A DNA stretch of 17,956 nt from Thalassiosira profunda (Eukaryota > Bacillariophyta > Thalassiosirophyceae > Thalassiosirales > Thalassiosiraceae): positions 1 through 17,956 of the forward strand of contig JALLAP010000631.1 in assembly GCA_036939355.1 (NCBI GenBank), read 5' to 3'. The translations under genes were made by a program, and so were the position numbers. Below, piece after piece: positions 8,445 to 17,208 of this stretch; the stretch's first letter is position 1, and each line of letters opens with the position of its first letter. The notes beneath the pieces were generated by a model. It saw nothing but the letters and a program-made list of their open reading frames with translations. It had not been told where the DNA came from and made no database searches.

Positions 8445-8549
8445 CCGACCGCTCAATTCGCCCCTTGTCTTGAGCGCGAGAGGCACTCATAAACACAGCG
8501 TTGACGTGAAGCGACTGAATTGAAACAAACGCAATACAGAACAACAAGA

Positions 8550-9959
8550 ATGTTCCCGGGGATGCTCCGCCCGTCCCGCCGCGCCCACGTCCACGAGCGC
8601 GTCTCCCAGAGCGAGGACGGCGGCGATCAGAATTCCGACGGCGTCAGCAGCCACCACAACATCGTGGCTGACCAGTCGTCGGGCATCGTTGTGCTTGCGG
8701 ATGATGGCGGGACCGCTGCGTTGGGGGGAAGCGAGCACCACGATCTGAATGAGATGGAGGACGTCGCAATAGACGGGGAGGGCGATTCATCTCAGCCAGC
8801 AACCGCGAGGAGCAATTCTGCCTCTACCCACGACAATGGTGACACGTCAGATGATGTTGATGAACATTCACATGAAGATACCCAGCCGTTGCAGCCCTCC
8901 AGTCGGGGCGGCTCGCAAGAAGAAGATGGGGAAGACGACGAGGAGGAGGAGGAAGAAGTCCAACCGATCTTCCTCTCCTCCCAAATGCACGCCGAGCGGG
9001 AAATGAGACTGCGGCGGCAGTCCACCTGCACTCTCCTCATTCTCTTCTTCCTCATCCGGTTGTGGATCGAAGCCATCCTCGAGAAGGACGCGGGGCTTAT
9101 ATTTCTGAGTATGATTGGGACCACCTGGACCTATCGGTGGTTCGTCACGCGAAGGGAGGCGGAGGAGGAGTACGATCGGCAGCTGATCGAGCAGGCGAGA
9201 AATGGGGAGGACAACGATATAGTGGATAGGGAGGGCGAACGGACGGGGAGGGACGCCGCCGTTAACTTTGATCCGGATTTGGGGCTCATGTCCTTTCAGG
9301 CGCAATTGGCTCTGGCCATCTTGGAGAGCCAAAGGCAATCGATTGAGAATGGAGGATACGGGGGGAACGAGCGCGCCAATCACGACGGGCCGGGGGTGAC
9401 CAAAGAGGCCCAGGAAAAGTGGAAGACGTACGAGTGGGGGGAGTGCGAGGTGGAGACGCAAAAGTTGGCGGGGCTGTCCCGCACGTCCAGCGCCACCAAC
9501 ATTACCCGAACGGGGAGTGGCAACGACTACGGCAGCGTGGAGACGGCGGATCTGACCGAAGACGAGGGCCAGGCCCCATCGGTGTCCAAGCTGGAGGCCG
9601 GCCTCCTCTCCAGTTTCGGTGACGGCGAGGAGCCCGCCTGCTCCATCTGCCTCTGCGAGTACGAACAGGGGGAGAAGGTCACCCGGCTGCCGTGCGATCA
9701 CGTCTTCCACGAGGCCTGTCTGGGGTCCTGGACGGAAAACCACATTCGCTGTCCGCTGTGCAACTGCGATCTGATGGACGGCTTCGAGCAGCCGGCGTCG
9801 GTGCAGAGACAACAGCGGAATGCCGAAGAGCAGCGGCAGTTTAGACACATGGCGCTGAGCACGCTGGGGAGGAGAATACGCACGAGGAGATCGAATGGCA
9901 GGAGATCGAGGGCACAAGCTGCGGCAGCACTTGCGGCAGCGGAGGATTCGATTGTCTGA
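8550..9959 (+). CDS. Membrane-anchored RING-H2 E3 ubiquitin ligase
   Basis: Predicted E3 ubiquitin-protein ligase of 469 residues, one exon, probably in an endomembrane. The RING-H2 domain is complete: C364-x2-C367, C382, H384, H387, C390, C401-x2-C404, with Trp (GSW) and Pro (CPLC) at the usual E2-contact places. Residues 1-150 are Ser/His/Asp-rich and look disordered, with an acidic run (EEDGEDDEEEEEE) near 124-136. Two adjacent hydrophobic segments at about 158-178 (CTLLILFFLIRLWIEAIL) and 181-199 suggest a membrane hairpin, followed by a charged helix. A conserved-looking amphipathic motif DPDLGLMSFQAQLALAILES at about 241-260 resembles a ubiquitin-interacting helix but is not proven. The C-terminus is basic, then Ala-rich. 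The ATG at 8550 has a good context (caagaATG); upstream codons include no other ATG in frame. The substrate is unknown. It is divergent from COQ9 and convergent with the EMAP-like gene. Confidence 0.87.
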   Translation: MFPGMLRPSRRAHVHERVSQSEDGGDQNSDGVSSHHNIVADQSSGIVVLADDGGTAALGGSEHHDLNEMEDVAIDGEGDSSQPATARSNSASTHDNGDTSDDVDEHSHEDTQPLQPSSRGGSQEEDGEDDEEEEEEVQPIFLSSQMHAEREMRLRRQSTCTLLILFFLIRLWIEAILEKDAGLIFLSMIGTTWTYRWFVTRREAEEEYDRQLIEQARNGEDNDIVDREGERTGRDAAVNFDPDLGLMSFQAQLALAILESQRQSIENGGYGGNERANHDGPGVTKEAQEKWKTYEWGECEVETQKLAGLSRTSSATNITRTGSGNDYGSVETADLTEDEGQAPSVSKLEAGLLSSFGDGEEPACSICLCEYEQGEKVTRLPCDHVFHEACLGSWTENHIRCPLCNCDLMDGFEQPASVQRQQRNAEEQRQFRHMALSTLGRRIRTRRSNGRRSRAQAAAALAAAEDSIV

Positions 9960-10153
9960 GTGGTGTACAGCTATTGGAAATGTGGAGGGTGAGTGAGGGA
10001 TTACTTATCCTTTTGTGGGAAGAAGTGCATCCTGTGCAAATGGGGGGATGCTTGAAATATAGATGTCAGTTGCATTGGGAGTCACCCTCCAGTGACCTCT
10101 CCGACTCTTCCATCACAACAAACGCATCACGCCCACTCAATCAAGCAAGAACG
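9960..10153. other. Convergent spacer between RING ligase and EMAP-like gene
   Basis: The 194 nt between facing stop codons show no ORF, no tRNA and no AATAAA. They probably carry the two 3' untranslated regions. Confidence 0.45.
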
Positions 10154-13100
10154 TCAATCAATTGAGCCAAGCTGTGCCACCGAGGGACCTTCCTCTGAAC
10201 TCTGATTTTCACGAACCAAAGAGATGATGACGCCAGTGACACAGGAGACCTCGAGAATGTCACCCGACCGCGTCCTCACAAGTATCGTCGCCGTCGACCT
10301 TCTGCTCGTATGCCCGGTGATGTCGATGGAGCAGATTGCAGGCTGTGTTGGCGAGGGAGACGAAGTTGTGGTATCGAAGGCGGCAACTTTCTGGAGGCTC
10401 TTCGACCAAAGGATGACCACTCCCNGAGGGAGACGAAGTTGTGGTATCGAAGGCGGCAACTTTCTGGAGGCTCTTCGACCAAAGGATGACCACTCCCTCC
10501 TCGCATCCTGCAACAACGCCCTCGGGGCAAGCGCAAATGGATAGAACGCTCGCGTTGTGCGCCTGAGGAAGCTCCTGCATAATCTTCTTCGCCTCCCAGA
10601 CAACGAGGGATCCGCTGGCGGTCCCCGTAGCCAGCTTGTCATCCATTGCGGCACCGCACGTGAAAATATCGCTGATGCACTGCTGCGATAGGACGCCCTT
10701 GGACACCACCAACGTCGAGTTTTGCTCCGACCAAAAGTTGACGTGTCTACTGCCGCCGCTCACTAGGCTTTGGTTTGCATCAAAGAGACAGAAGTGGACC
10801 TTCTCGTGGCCAGCGAGGGTGTGAAAGGCCAGATGCGCATCTTTCCAGTCGCCCGTCAGCGTCGCCCACACGCAAATCGTCTGCTGGCTGAGCCCGTTTG
10901 AACCCACGCTCACGAGCTTGGCGTCGTCGGGCGAGAAGGAAAGCACTGATATTTGCTGCTGGCGGTCATCGGAGAGCTTGGCGACCTCCGTGCACGTTTG
11001 CGAGTCCCACACCCTCACCCCAGTGGCGTCGCCGGACGCTAGCAGCTGCTTTGAGTGTGAGGAGCAAATGGCTGTCACGGTGGACTCGTGCTGTTGGAAA
11101 GACTGCTGAGGCTCGTGGCAGTTTTGCTTCTTGTCGAACACGATGCAATTGCCAGATGAAGGGTACACCACTTGGCCCGTCTGGTCGTAGACGGCGGAGT
11201 GGCATCCTGCCTCATCGTCACTGAGGGCTTTGCTCGCGTCGAAAGGTGCCTTTGGCGCAGCCACGTCCAAACGATCCGCTCGACCTTCGTCTATCTCTTG
11301 CCTCCAAACCATGACCGCGTTGTCTTGTTCTCCGGTTGACACTGCGTACCCGCCTGGAATCCACCGGACCTTGCCCACGGGTCCGAGGTGGGCGGAATAG
11401 GAAGCGAACTGAGCACTGGCAGAGGTACACGGATGTTGGTGTATCCTCAGAGTGCCCTGTGCGTCCCCCGAAACGATGGTTGGGCAATCTTGCAGGCTGC
11501 AATCGAGCGACGCCACGTCGGGCGCGCCCATTTGCCAGACGCCCTGGACGTTCCACCCAAAAATGCACGTCTGGGTCTCCCACTCTGCGTCCTTGAGCCT
11601 CGACGGTTCCTTGATGTGAAGTCCGGGACCGGCCTCGAGGAAGTGGAGCTCGTTGGAAATGGAGCTCACTCGCAAATACTTGCCATCGCGGCTAAAGTCA
11701 AAGTGCGATGGGGCCGAAGTCAGGTCGATCGTTGAGAGTAGCGTGATCTCGACCGAGACGGCAGGCTTTGTCTCTGTTGCGAGTTCGTAGACGCAAATCT
11801 TCTTGTCGAAGCTCCCGACGGCCAGCCTGTCGCCGTTGCTGTGCCACTTGATTTCGGTAATGTGCTTTCGCACGTCGCGTCGTTCGGCGACTATCTGAGA
11901 GGTCTTAAAATCCGCAGAGAGATGGAGGATGATCCACTTTCCATCAACGACGCCCTTTGCGCTTGGCTTCCCCAGCCCCACTGCAATCATTCGGCCCTTG
12001 GCGTCCGGGGAGAAGGCACAGGCTCTTGAGGAGGCGGCTAATTCGATTGCCGTGCGATCTTGGACGTCGTGGGGGTTCCAGATGCGCAACACTCCATCGT
12101 CTCCGCTGGTTGCAAAGGTGCCGTTGGCGTGGACCGAGAGACCTGTGGGAGACGACGAGTGAGAACAAATCAGAGGCTTATCATCCCTGTTCAGGTTGGA
12201 GCCATCCTCAGACGAAAGCTCGTAAATGTCGCTCCCGCTGGTTCCAACAAAGATCTTTTCGTTGGCCCAGGAAAGGGAGGAGATTTGGTGCGTCGTGCCA
12301 ATGGCTTCGGTGTTGACGGACAGCAAGCATCGCATGGAGGGGCTCCACGTCTTGACGCAATCGAGGGAGCTTGAGACGAAGCCGTCCTTGATGGGTGAAA
12401 TGTTGGTGACTGCGGTTTGGTGGGCCTTGATCCTCCTGTTGCCAGGCTGCTGCCAGTCAAACTGGATGATGTCCCCGCTGGACGTGCCCACAACGAGGCT
12501 GTCGCCATTCCAGCCGAGGCTGCTGTAGTAATGCGTGTGGTTCTCGAGGGAGTTCAGCGCCACCTCCTCAAAGCTGAGCGAACCACCCTTGAGCGTCCAG
12601 AAACGGACGAAGCAAACGCCACACTGGACGAATTGATTGGAGCTGCCTCTGAGGAAGCTCACGTCCAGCGTCTCTAATCCATACGTTCGGGAGGACGCGA
12701 TGGCAGCTCTATTCTTCCAGTCATGCACAACTATCTGTTGGCTGCTGCTGACAGATACAACGAGATTGGCTGTATCATCGATGTCCAAACACACCACGCC
12801 TCCTGTGCCTCCAGTGAGAAATGCACGCGGCTTCATCGTCTTCAAATCGACAATGGTTATTGCAGGAGATGCCTCCTCTTGCCCAATGGCACAGAGAGAC
12901 TCGCCTTGGTGCACGGCAAGACATGAGATTGCTCCAGTTGCAGCTGTGCAAAACGCCTGCTTGTCTTCGTTCACGTTGTAGTGGACCAGCGTCTTGCCGA
13001 CGCTGTAGACGATGGTGTCGTCGCCCAAGCAGTGAAGGCCGTTCTTCGCTTTCCCGTTGTACCCGTGGATCCTTTCGAGGACGAGGTGGCTGTCGGGGAG

Positions 13101-15959
13101 GGCACCAGCGCTCGGTGTAAAGTTGGTTGGGGCCACAATGCTGCGCGTCCAGGGCCGCGGTTTGTGGTCGGTGAGGATGGCCCTCTTCTCTTTGCTTCTC
13201 CTGTTGAAATCGAGGCTATCCATTTGATCAATCATGGTCTCCATGTCCAGCGCCGACGATCCGCCATTGGAGGTTGCTTGGGGCTTGCTCTGCAGCGGGG
13301 CTGTCGGCAACCCTCTCTCCCAATGCGTGTCGCTGGTGTGCGTCCACTGAAAGAGGCAGGAATCACCTGGACTCAAGGTGTAGACAGCGTGGCGGTCTGG
13401 TGACACTTGAATGCTCTGGATGGGCCCGGAGTGGCCACTGTAGTCCAGAGAGAGGGCCTGGCTAGTTGGCACTGGATGAGAGAATATCCGCACGCGTCCG
13501 CTGGAGTCGCCGACCACGATCGTTTCGTCTCCGTGAGTTGAAAGCGGGCGACAGGAAGTGATGTGCACCTGCTCGTGGGAAGCGCTGTGGGCACCTTCCA
13601 ACGACGCGCTATACACGCAAGTCTGCGTTTCCCACGCGGTGTCTCGCTGGCTGAGCGGTGTCTGAGTCTTGCCCCTGGTGGTCCAGAACATTGCCTCGCG
13701 GCCAACGCTGTTCGATCGGAGGAATGCGGCCGTGTCGGAACCCTTCTCGCATCCAAAGTCGAGGGTGCAGATAGGGCTGGTGTGCCCTCGAAGCTTGGCA
13801 AGCAGTGGGAAGTCCGTTTCGGTGCACTTGTGGATGTAAATGCTGGTGTCAGCGGACCCAAACGCGAGCAGTTTGCCATCGTTGGAGTACGCGGACGCGG
13901 TCAGCTTCTTCACGCTGTTGCCGCCACGGTGGATTACTTGCAAGTCGCCGCCGTCCAAAATGGCGAAGGAGTGGTCAACGCTCGACCGAGCACCATCGGC
14001 TGCGGCAAATCCGACGGCAATTTGGTCCTCTTCAGGATTGTACGCAACGCACGACAACGCTACCTCAAGCGACGTCTCGCGCAAGACGCGATGCTGCGTG
14101 GTGCCCCATACCTTGATCGCGTCTTTGCCCACCGTGACGATGCTTTGGCTGAGTGTTGCCATCCCTGCTACGCCGTGATGGCCCGCTGTGATCATCGTTG
14201 CTTCTCCTTCGCTGGTGACAGTCACATCAAAGAGACTGTTGCCACTCTGGCCAACCAGCAACCTCTCAAGCTCTGGATGCCAGCAAATGGAATCGATGAC
14301 TCGGTCAGAGTCGTCAAACCCTTTGTTCGGGGCCAGTCTGTGCTGGATGTTCAGGTCTGCATCAAGGAGTAGGACCGAGCCGCCATGCGTGGACACGCAG
14401 AGACCAGCATCGTTGCCTGTTCGTGGGGCATGCAGGCCGGTGATGGGTCCAGAGCGAAGCGCGTCCACCAGCTTGGTGCAAACTCGCCCCTCCCACATCC
14501 ACAAGCGGCCAAACAGCGAACCAGTGACGGTGTTTCCTGCGCAGGCGATGCTGGTCATGGGTTCTTCCGTCGACAGCCTGTTGAACACCCCGCGATGCCT
14601 GGCGTAGGGGACATTTGGCTCCGACCGCGTCCAAAAGAAGACAGCGTCGTCCGAACACACTCCAAACGAGTCGTCGGAGCCGAGGAAGCTGCAGTCATAG
14701 ACTTCTGTTCCAGGAACTTTGGACGTGAACAGGATTGTCTTTTCTCGCCAGTTGTAGACGGCGACTGAGGGCGTGGCGGCATTGCCGAGCGCCAGCAGCA
14801 GCTCTCCCGACGGCGAAAAGCAAAGCTTGGCTATTCCACACTCGTGAAAGCACGGCATGGCAACGATCGAGTCGAGGGAATCTGCCGACCAAAGGCAAAT
14901 TGTGGCGTTGTCGCCCACGTCTGCGGACGCCACAATGTCACCAAGGGTGCCATACGAATGGAAGACATCGATGCTGGTGACGTGGCCCGAATGGCCCAGG
15001 AAATATTCCTGCGTGGCACTGCCGTCGCTGGCTACTGAGACCTTGACCACCATTGATCCGGCGGCAAAGAGCACGTCTCCGTTTGTGCAATATAACGATG
15101 GGGTGTGAGCATTCCGGCCGTAGATCCAGTCTAGCTTCAATGCGTCAGTGGGAGGCGGTGGGCTAGTTTCCTCGCTGTCGTCCGTTAGGAGAAACCGCAG
15201 CTGGTCTCGCCACGGCTCCCCCTCCGTTGACGACTGTTCAGCCGCCGTGACTTGGAAGCGAAGCGGGGCAAGCTTTGCCGACTCTGCTTCAAGAGAGAGA
15301 TTGGGCTTTGCCGATCCCGAGTCCAGATCATCAAAATGGTTGAGCAACGACAGGGTTTCGGCGCAATTGAAGACGAAGTCGAAGAATTGTTGCTTGGTCA
15401 GGCTGTGCTCTTCCACTTCCAAAGACTGGGAGTCCATCAGGTATCGGTCGGGGGCAGAGAGCTCAAACGCTTCCAATGCCACCCTGTCAATGGCCTCCAC
15501 GTCAATTGATCCCGACGAATCTGCAATCTTTGCCGCTCCCACCGCCAGCGTGCGAAATGCCAGCGTTGCCTCGTTGATTGTCAGCTTGCCTGCTTCGTTG
15601 ATATCGAAGAGGCTGAAGAGAAAGTCGAGCTTTTCATGCAGCTGCATGCCAGACGCGATGCAGATGGTTGCCAGGAGCTCGAACGAATCAACCAACGCTC
15701 CATCGGAGTTTGACTGGCCGCCCGCAGCGAAGAGGGCGAACAGCGCCTCGGAGCACTCGTCGAGGTCGGATTCGGAGAGCCTCGAAAAGTACTCGTGGAG
15801 GCTGACTTGGGCGATCTGCTTCACCTCGCCAATGCTGAGGCCGAAGCCCTCTGCGACCTCGTGGACGCAATCGCTCAGCGATTCGACGAGTGACTTGGGC
15901 AGGTTGACGAAGGGCCTGGCGGCCGGCTTCACTTGCGCCTTCCCCAGCGTCTGCCCCAT
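10154..15959 (-). CDS. EML-like: Giant EMAP/EML-like WD40 protein with EF-hand-like N-terminus; frame broken by assembly N
   Basis: Predicted microtubule-associated protein of about 1910 residues once the duplicated 72 nt plus N at 10425 are counted once; the corrected length is an exact 1911 codons ending in TGA. The start MGQTLGK fits the N-myristoylation rule (Gly2, small residue at 6), favouring the ATG at 15959 over in-frame ATGs further up. Residues about 20-190 are helical, with a degenerate EF-hand loop DINEAGKLTINE at 119-130. EMAP unit 1 starts near 275 (KLDWIYGRNA, HELP-like) and unit 2 near 960 (VLERIHGYNG). The units share WETQTC at 776 and 1460, a period of about 685 residues. 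Unit 3 starts near 1588 and ends after one propeller, with the mid-unit motif ILVRTRSGDILEVS, so two and a half units or about five beta-propellers are expected. The family binds tubulin through the HELP/propeller fold. It is intronless, divergent from the F-box-like gene and convergent with the RING gene. Without the correction the frame runs on to 10260 with a spurious tail. Confidence 0.87.
10353..10424. repeat. 72-nt direct repeat, copy 1
   Basis: This copy (gagggagacg...cactccc) is identical to 10426-10497. The two are separated only by N at 10425. It is best read as the overlapping end of one contig rather than a biological duplication. Confidence 0.95.
10425..10425. other. Single-N assembly join
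   Basis: This is the only ambiguous base in the window. It sits exactly between two identical 72-nt copies, as when contig ends overlap but were linked as if separated by a minimal gap. It shifts the EMAP-like reading frame by one. Confidence 0.95.
10426..10497. repeat. 72-nt direct repeat, copy 2
   Basis: Identical to 10353-10424. This copy continues into the upstream (5') part of the minus-strand EMAP-like gene, whereas copy 1 continues into its true 3' end. Each copy encodes the same residues (GVVILWSKSL...) but in a different frame relative to the window. Confidence 0.95.
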
Positions 15960-16021
15960 GATTGCGTCGGCCTCGCTCTGACGAGGGGCCAGCGACCTCA
16001 GGGAGGCGCCGTTTGGCGGAG

Positions 16022-16031
16022 GATTCGAAAA
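16022..16031 (-). promoter_or_regulatory. TTTTCGAATC motif upstream of EMAP-like gene
   Basis: The minus strand reads TTTTCGAATC about 63-72 nt before the EMAP ATG, identical in sequence and orientation to the motif before kinesin-2. This is possible shared regulation, unproven. Confidence 0.3.
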
Positions 16032-16052
16032 AAGTTTGATATTTCGAAATTG

Positions 16053-16086
16053 AAAATCAAAGAGAAATTTCAAAAAAATCAAAGAG
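16053..16086. repeat. Two 12-nt direct repeats aaaatcaaagag
   Basis: The copies at 16053-16064 and 16075-16086 are spaced 22 nt apart, about two helical turns. They lie in the AT-rich promoter core, and each is followed within a few bases by a gaaatttc palindrome (16064 and 16090), so the unit may be a composite repeated site. Confidence 0.5.
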
Positions 16087-16260
16087 TTCGAAATTTCCAT
16101 TTGAATTTGATTCAAAAATGAATTTCAATTTGAATTCGATTTTTTTGAAGGGCAAAACAGGTTTTTCTAGGCACTGCGAGTAGGGCTATCTAGTTGGCGT
16201 CTGCCGAGACTCTGGCGTTTCCTGGTAGCCGGAGCTGACGCTGAGGTTGGCCACGCTAGC

Positions 16261-17121
16261 ATGGCAGAGGGGGCCAAGGCGGCAGGATTGGTTGGCGTCT
16301 GTCAGATCCTTGACGTCGGCGTAGGGATATTCTCTTACCTGCACTCACAAGACTATCTCAACATCTGGGCGATTGTACATGCGGGAAATAAAGAGGACCA
16401 GACGCTTCCGGACATACTTCAGTTAGAGGGAGTTGGAACCGAGATCTTCTCTTTCTTACAACCAACAGATCTGTCGCGCTTGAGCCGTTGCAGCCGCCCG
16501 CTTCACAGCTGCATTGTTACTGTCTTGTTCAGCGTTCTGTCGGTGTTCCTGCCTATCCGGCTTACTGATACATCTACCAGTGATTCAATATGTCTCACAA
16601 AAGGCCACTCGTTTGAGACCAGGTCAAGTCTGCAAAGCCATCTTGTGGAGAAGATCAATGACGCTGGTATCAATGTTGTCGGCGCGTCTTCGGGCGAGGA
16701 GTCTAGGAGATTGGCTAAGAAGCTGCTCCACACACAATCTTGGTGCAATCTGGAGCTCCCCGATAACACGCACGATGCGCTGGCGGAGTGTCATTTCGAG
16801 CAAGATATTAAACCGACTTATGCGAAACAAATTGTGGGCTACGATGAATGCAAAGGCGTCATGGAAAACAATGCCGAGAAGCACGCATTTATGAGCGAGT
16901 GGCTGCGCTTTCTCCTTTGCCAGCAAAGTATCCGAGCGGGGAAATGGGAGTGGACAGCGAACCACCCCTCCAACAGTTTGAAGGCCGTTAGAGGAATGGG
17001 GATAATGATTTCAACGGGAGAGGGAGAGAAGTTTGAGGTCCGATGGGAGAGGTCGTTCAAGGTTGTTGATTCTGTCTTTACCAGCAACATCCACATGAGA
17101 AGAAGACTCACGGATCAATGA
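16261..17121 (+). CDS. Uncharacterised protein with two F-box-like segments
   Basis: Predicted 286-residue protein that I do not firmly recognise. Residues 51-85 look like an F-box (EIFSFLQPTDLSRLSRCSR). A second, weaker copy lies at about 14-38 (GIFSYLHSQDYLNIWAI). F-box proteins recruit substrates to SCF ubiquitin ligases through Skp1, but no substrate-binding repeat (WD40, LRR, Kelch) is seen; the remaining 200 residues are globular with no known motif. A hydrophobic stretch at 86-98 (VTVLFSVLSVFLP) is short for a membrane span. By eye, codon use is more AT-rich than in the neighbours. The ATG at 16261 is the first in frame; the frame is open upstream to a TAG at 16168-16170 that coincides with an acceptor-like sequence, so a spliced upstream exon is possible. 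The stop is TGA. It is divergent from the EMAP-like gene and convergent with SEC63. Confidence 0.6.
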   Translation: MAEGAKAAGLVGVCQILDVGVGIFSYLHSQDYLNIWAIVHAGNKEDQTLPDILQLEGVGTEIFSFLQPTDLSRLSRCSRPLHSCIVTVLFSVLSVFLPIRLTDTSTSDSICLTKGHSFETRSSLQSHLVEKINDAGINVVGASSGEESRRLAKKLLHTQSWCNLELPDNTHDALAECHFEQDIKPTYAKQIVGYDECKGVMENNAEKHAFMSEWLRFLLCQQSIRAGKWEWTANHPSNSLKAVRGMGIMISTGEGEKFEVRWERSFKVVDSVFTSNIHMRRRLTDQ

Positions 17122-17208
17122 GATCAAGCTGTCCTACTTTCATTGCTTTGTCTTTTGTCTCTTGTACCTTTATGCTCAAGATTCTATGCACACTTCCTTT
17201 CTCCTCAA
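17122..17208. other. Convergent spacer between F-box-like gene and SEC63
   Basis: This 87-nt, rather T-rich spacer separates the two facing stop codons. No polyadenylation signal of the AATAAA type and no other feature were seen. Confidence 0.4.

Larger units (their letters stand above)
8228..8549. promoter_or_regulatory. Divergent promoter region, COQ9 / RING ligase
   Basis: This 322-nt spacer must serve both genes. It contains three close TTTGTG copies (8248, 8262 and 8269, read on plus), the last forming an 8-bp inverted repeat with CACACAAA at 8290-8297. It also holds a perfect 12-bp palindrome at 8433-8444 and a 7-bp inverted repeat (cgctcaa 8450-8456, ttgagcg 8470-8476). No TATA box is obvious. 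The COQ9-proximal half stays open in the COQ9 frame, so a longer COQ9 N-terminus cannot be excluded. Confidence 0.5.
15960..16260. promoter_or_regulatory. Divergent promoter region, EMAP-like / F-box-like, with AT-rich core
   Basis: This spacer of about 300 nt contains a very AT-rich block (about 16022-16147) in an otherwise GC-leaning window. The block holds the 10-bp palindrome atttcgaaat (16041-16050), two copies of aaaatcaaagag (16053-16064 and 16075-16086), two copies of gaaatttc (16064-16071 and 16090-16097) and TTTTCGAATC on the minus strand (16022-16031). A splice-acceptor-like gtttttctag ends at 16170, which could serve an upstream exon of the F-box-like gene. The EMAP frame stays open through much of the block, including an ATG at 16100. 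Confidence 0.55.

Noticed and set aside
8868..9917. 349-codon open frame antisense to the RING gene
   Set aside because: No recognisable motif, while the sense frame has a perfect RING-H2 domain. The open frame follows from GC-rich composition.
10353..10497. Biological 72-bp tandem duplication
   Set aside because: The copies are identical, separated only by one N, and a real duplication with one extra base would destroy the conserved C-terminus. Contig overlap explains everything.
15148..15981. 277-codon plus-strand open frame over the EMAP N-terminus
   Set aside because: Ser-rich shadow without motif. The minus frame carries the EF-like and HELP regions.
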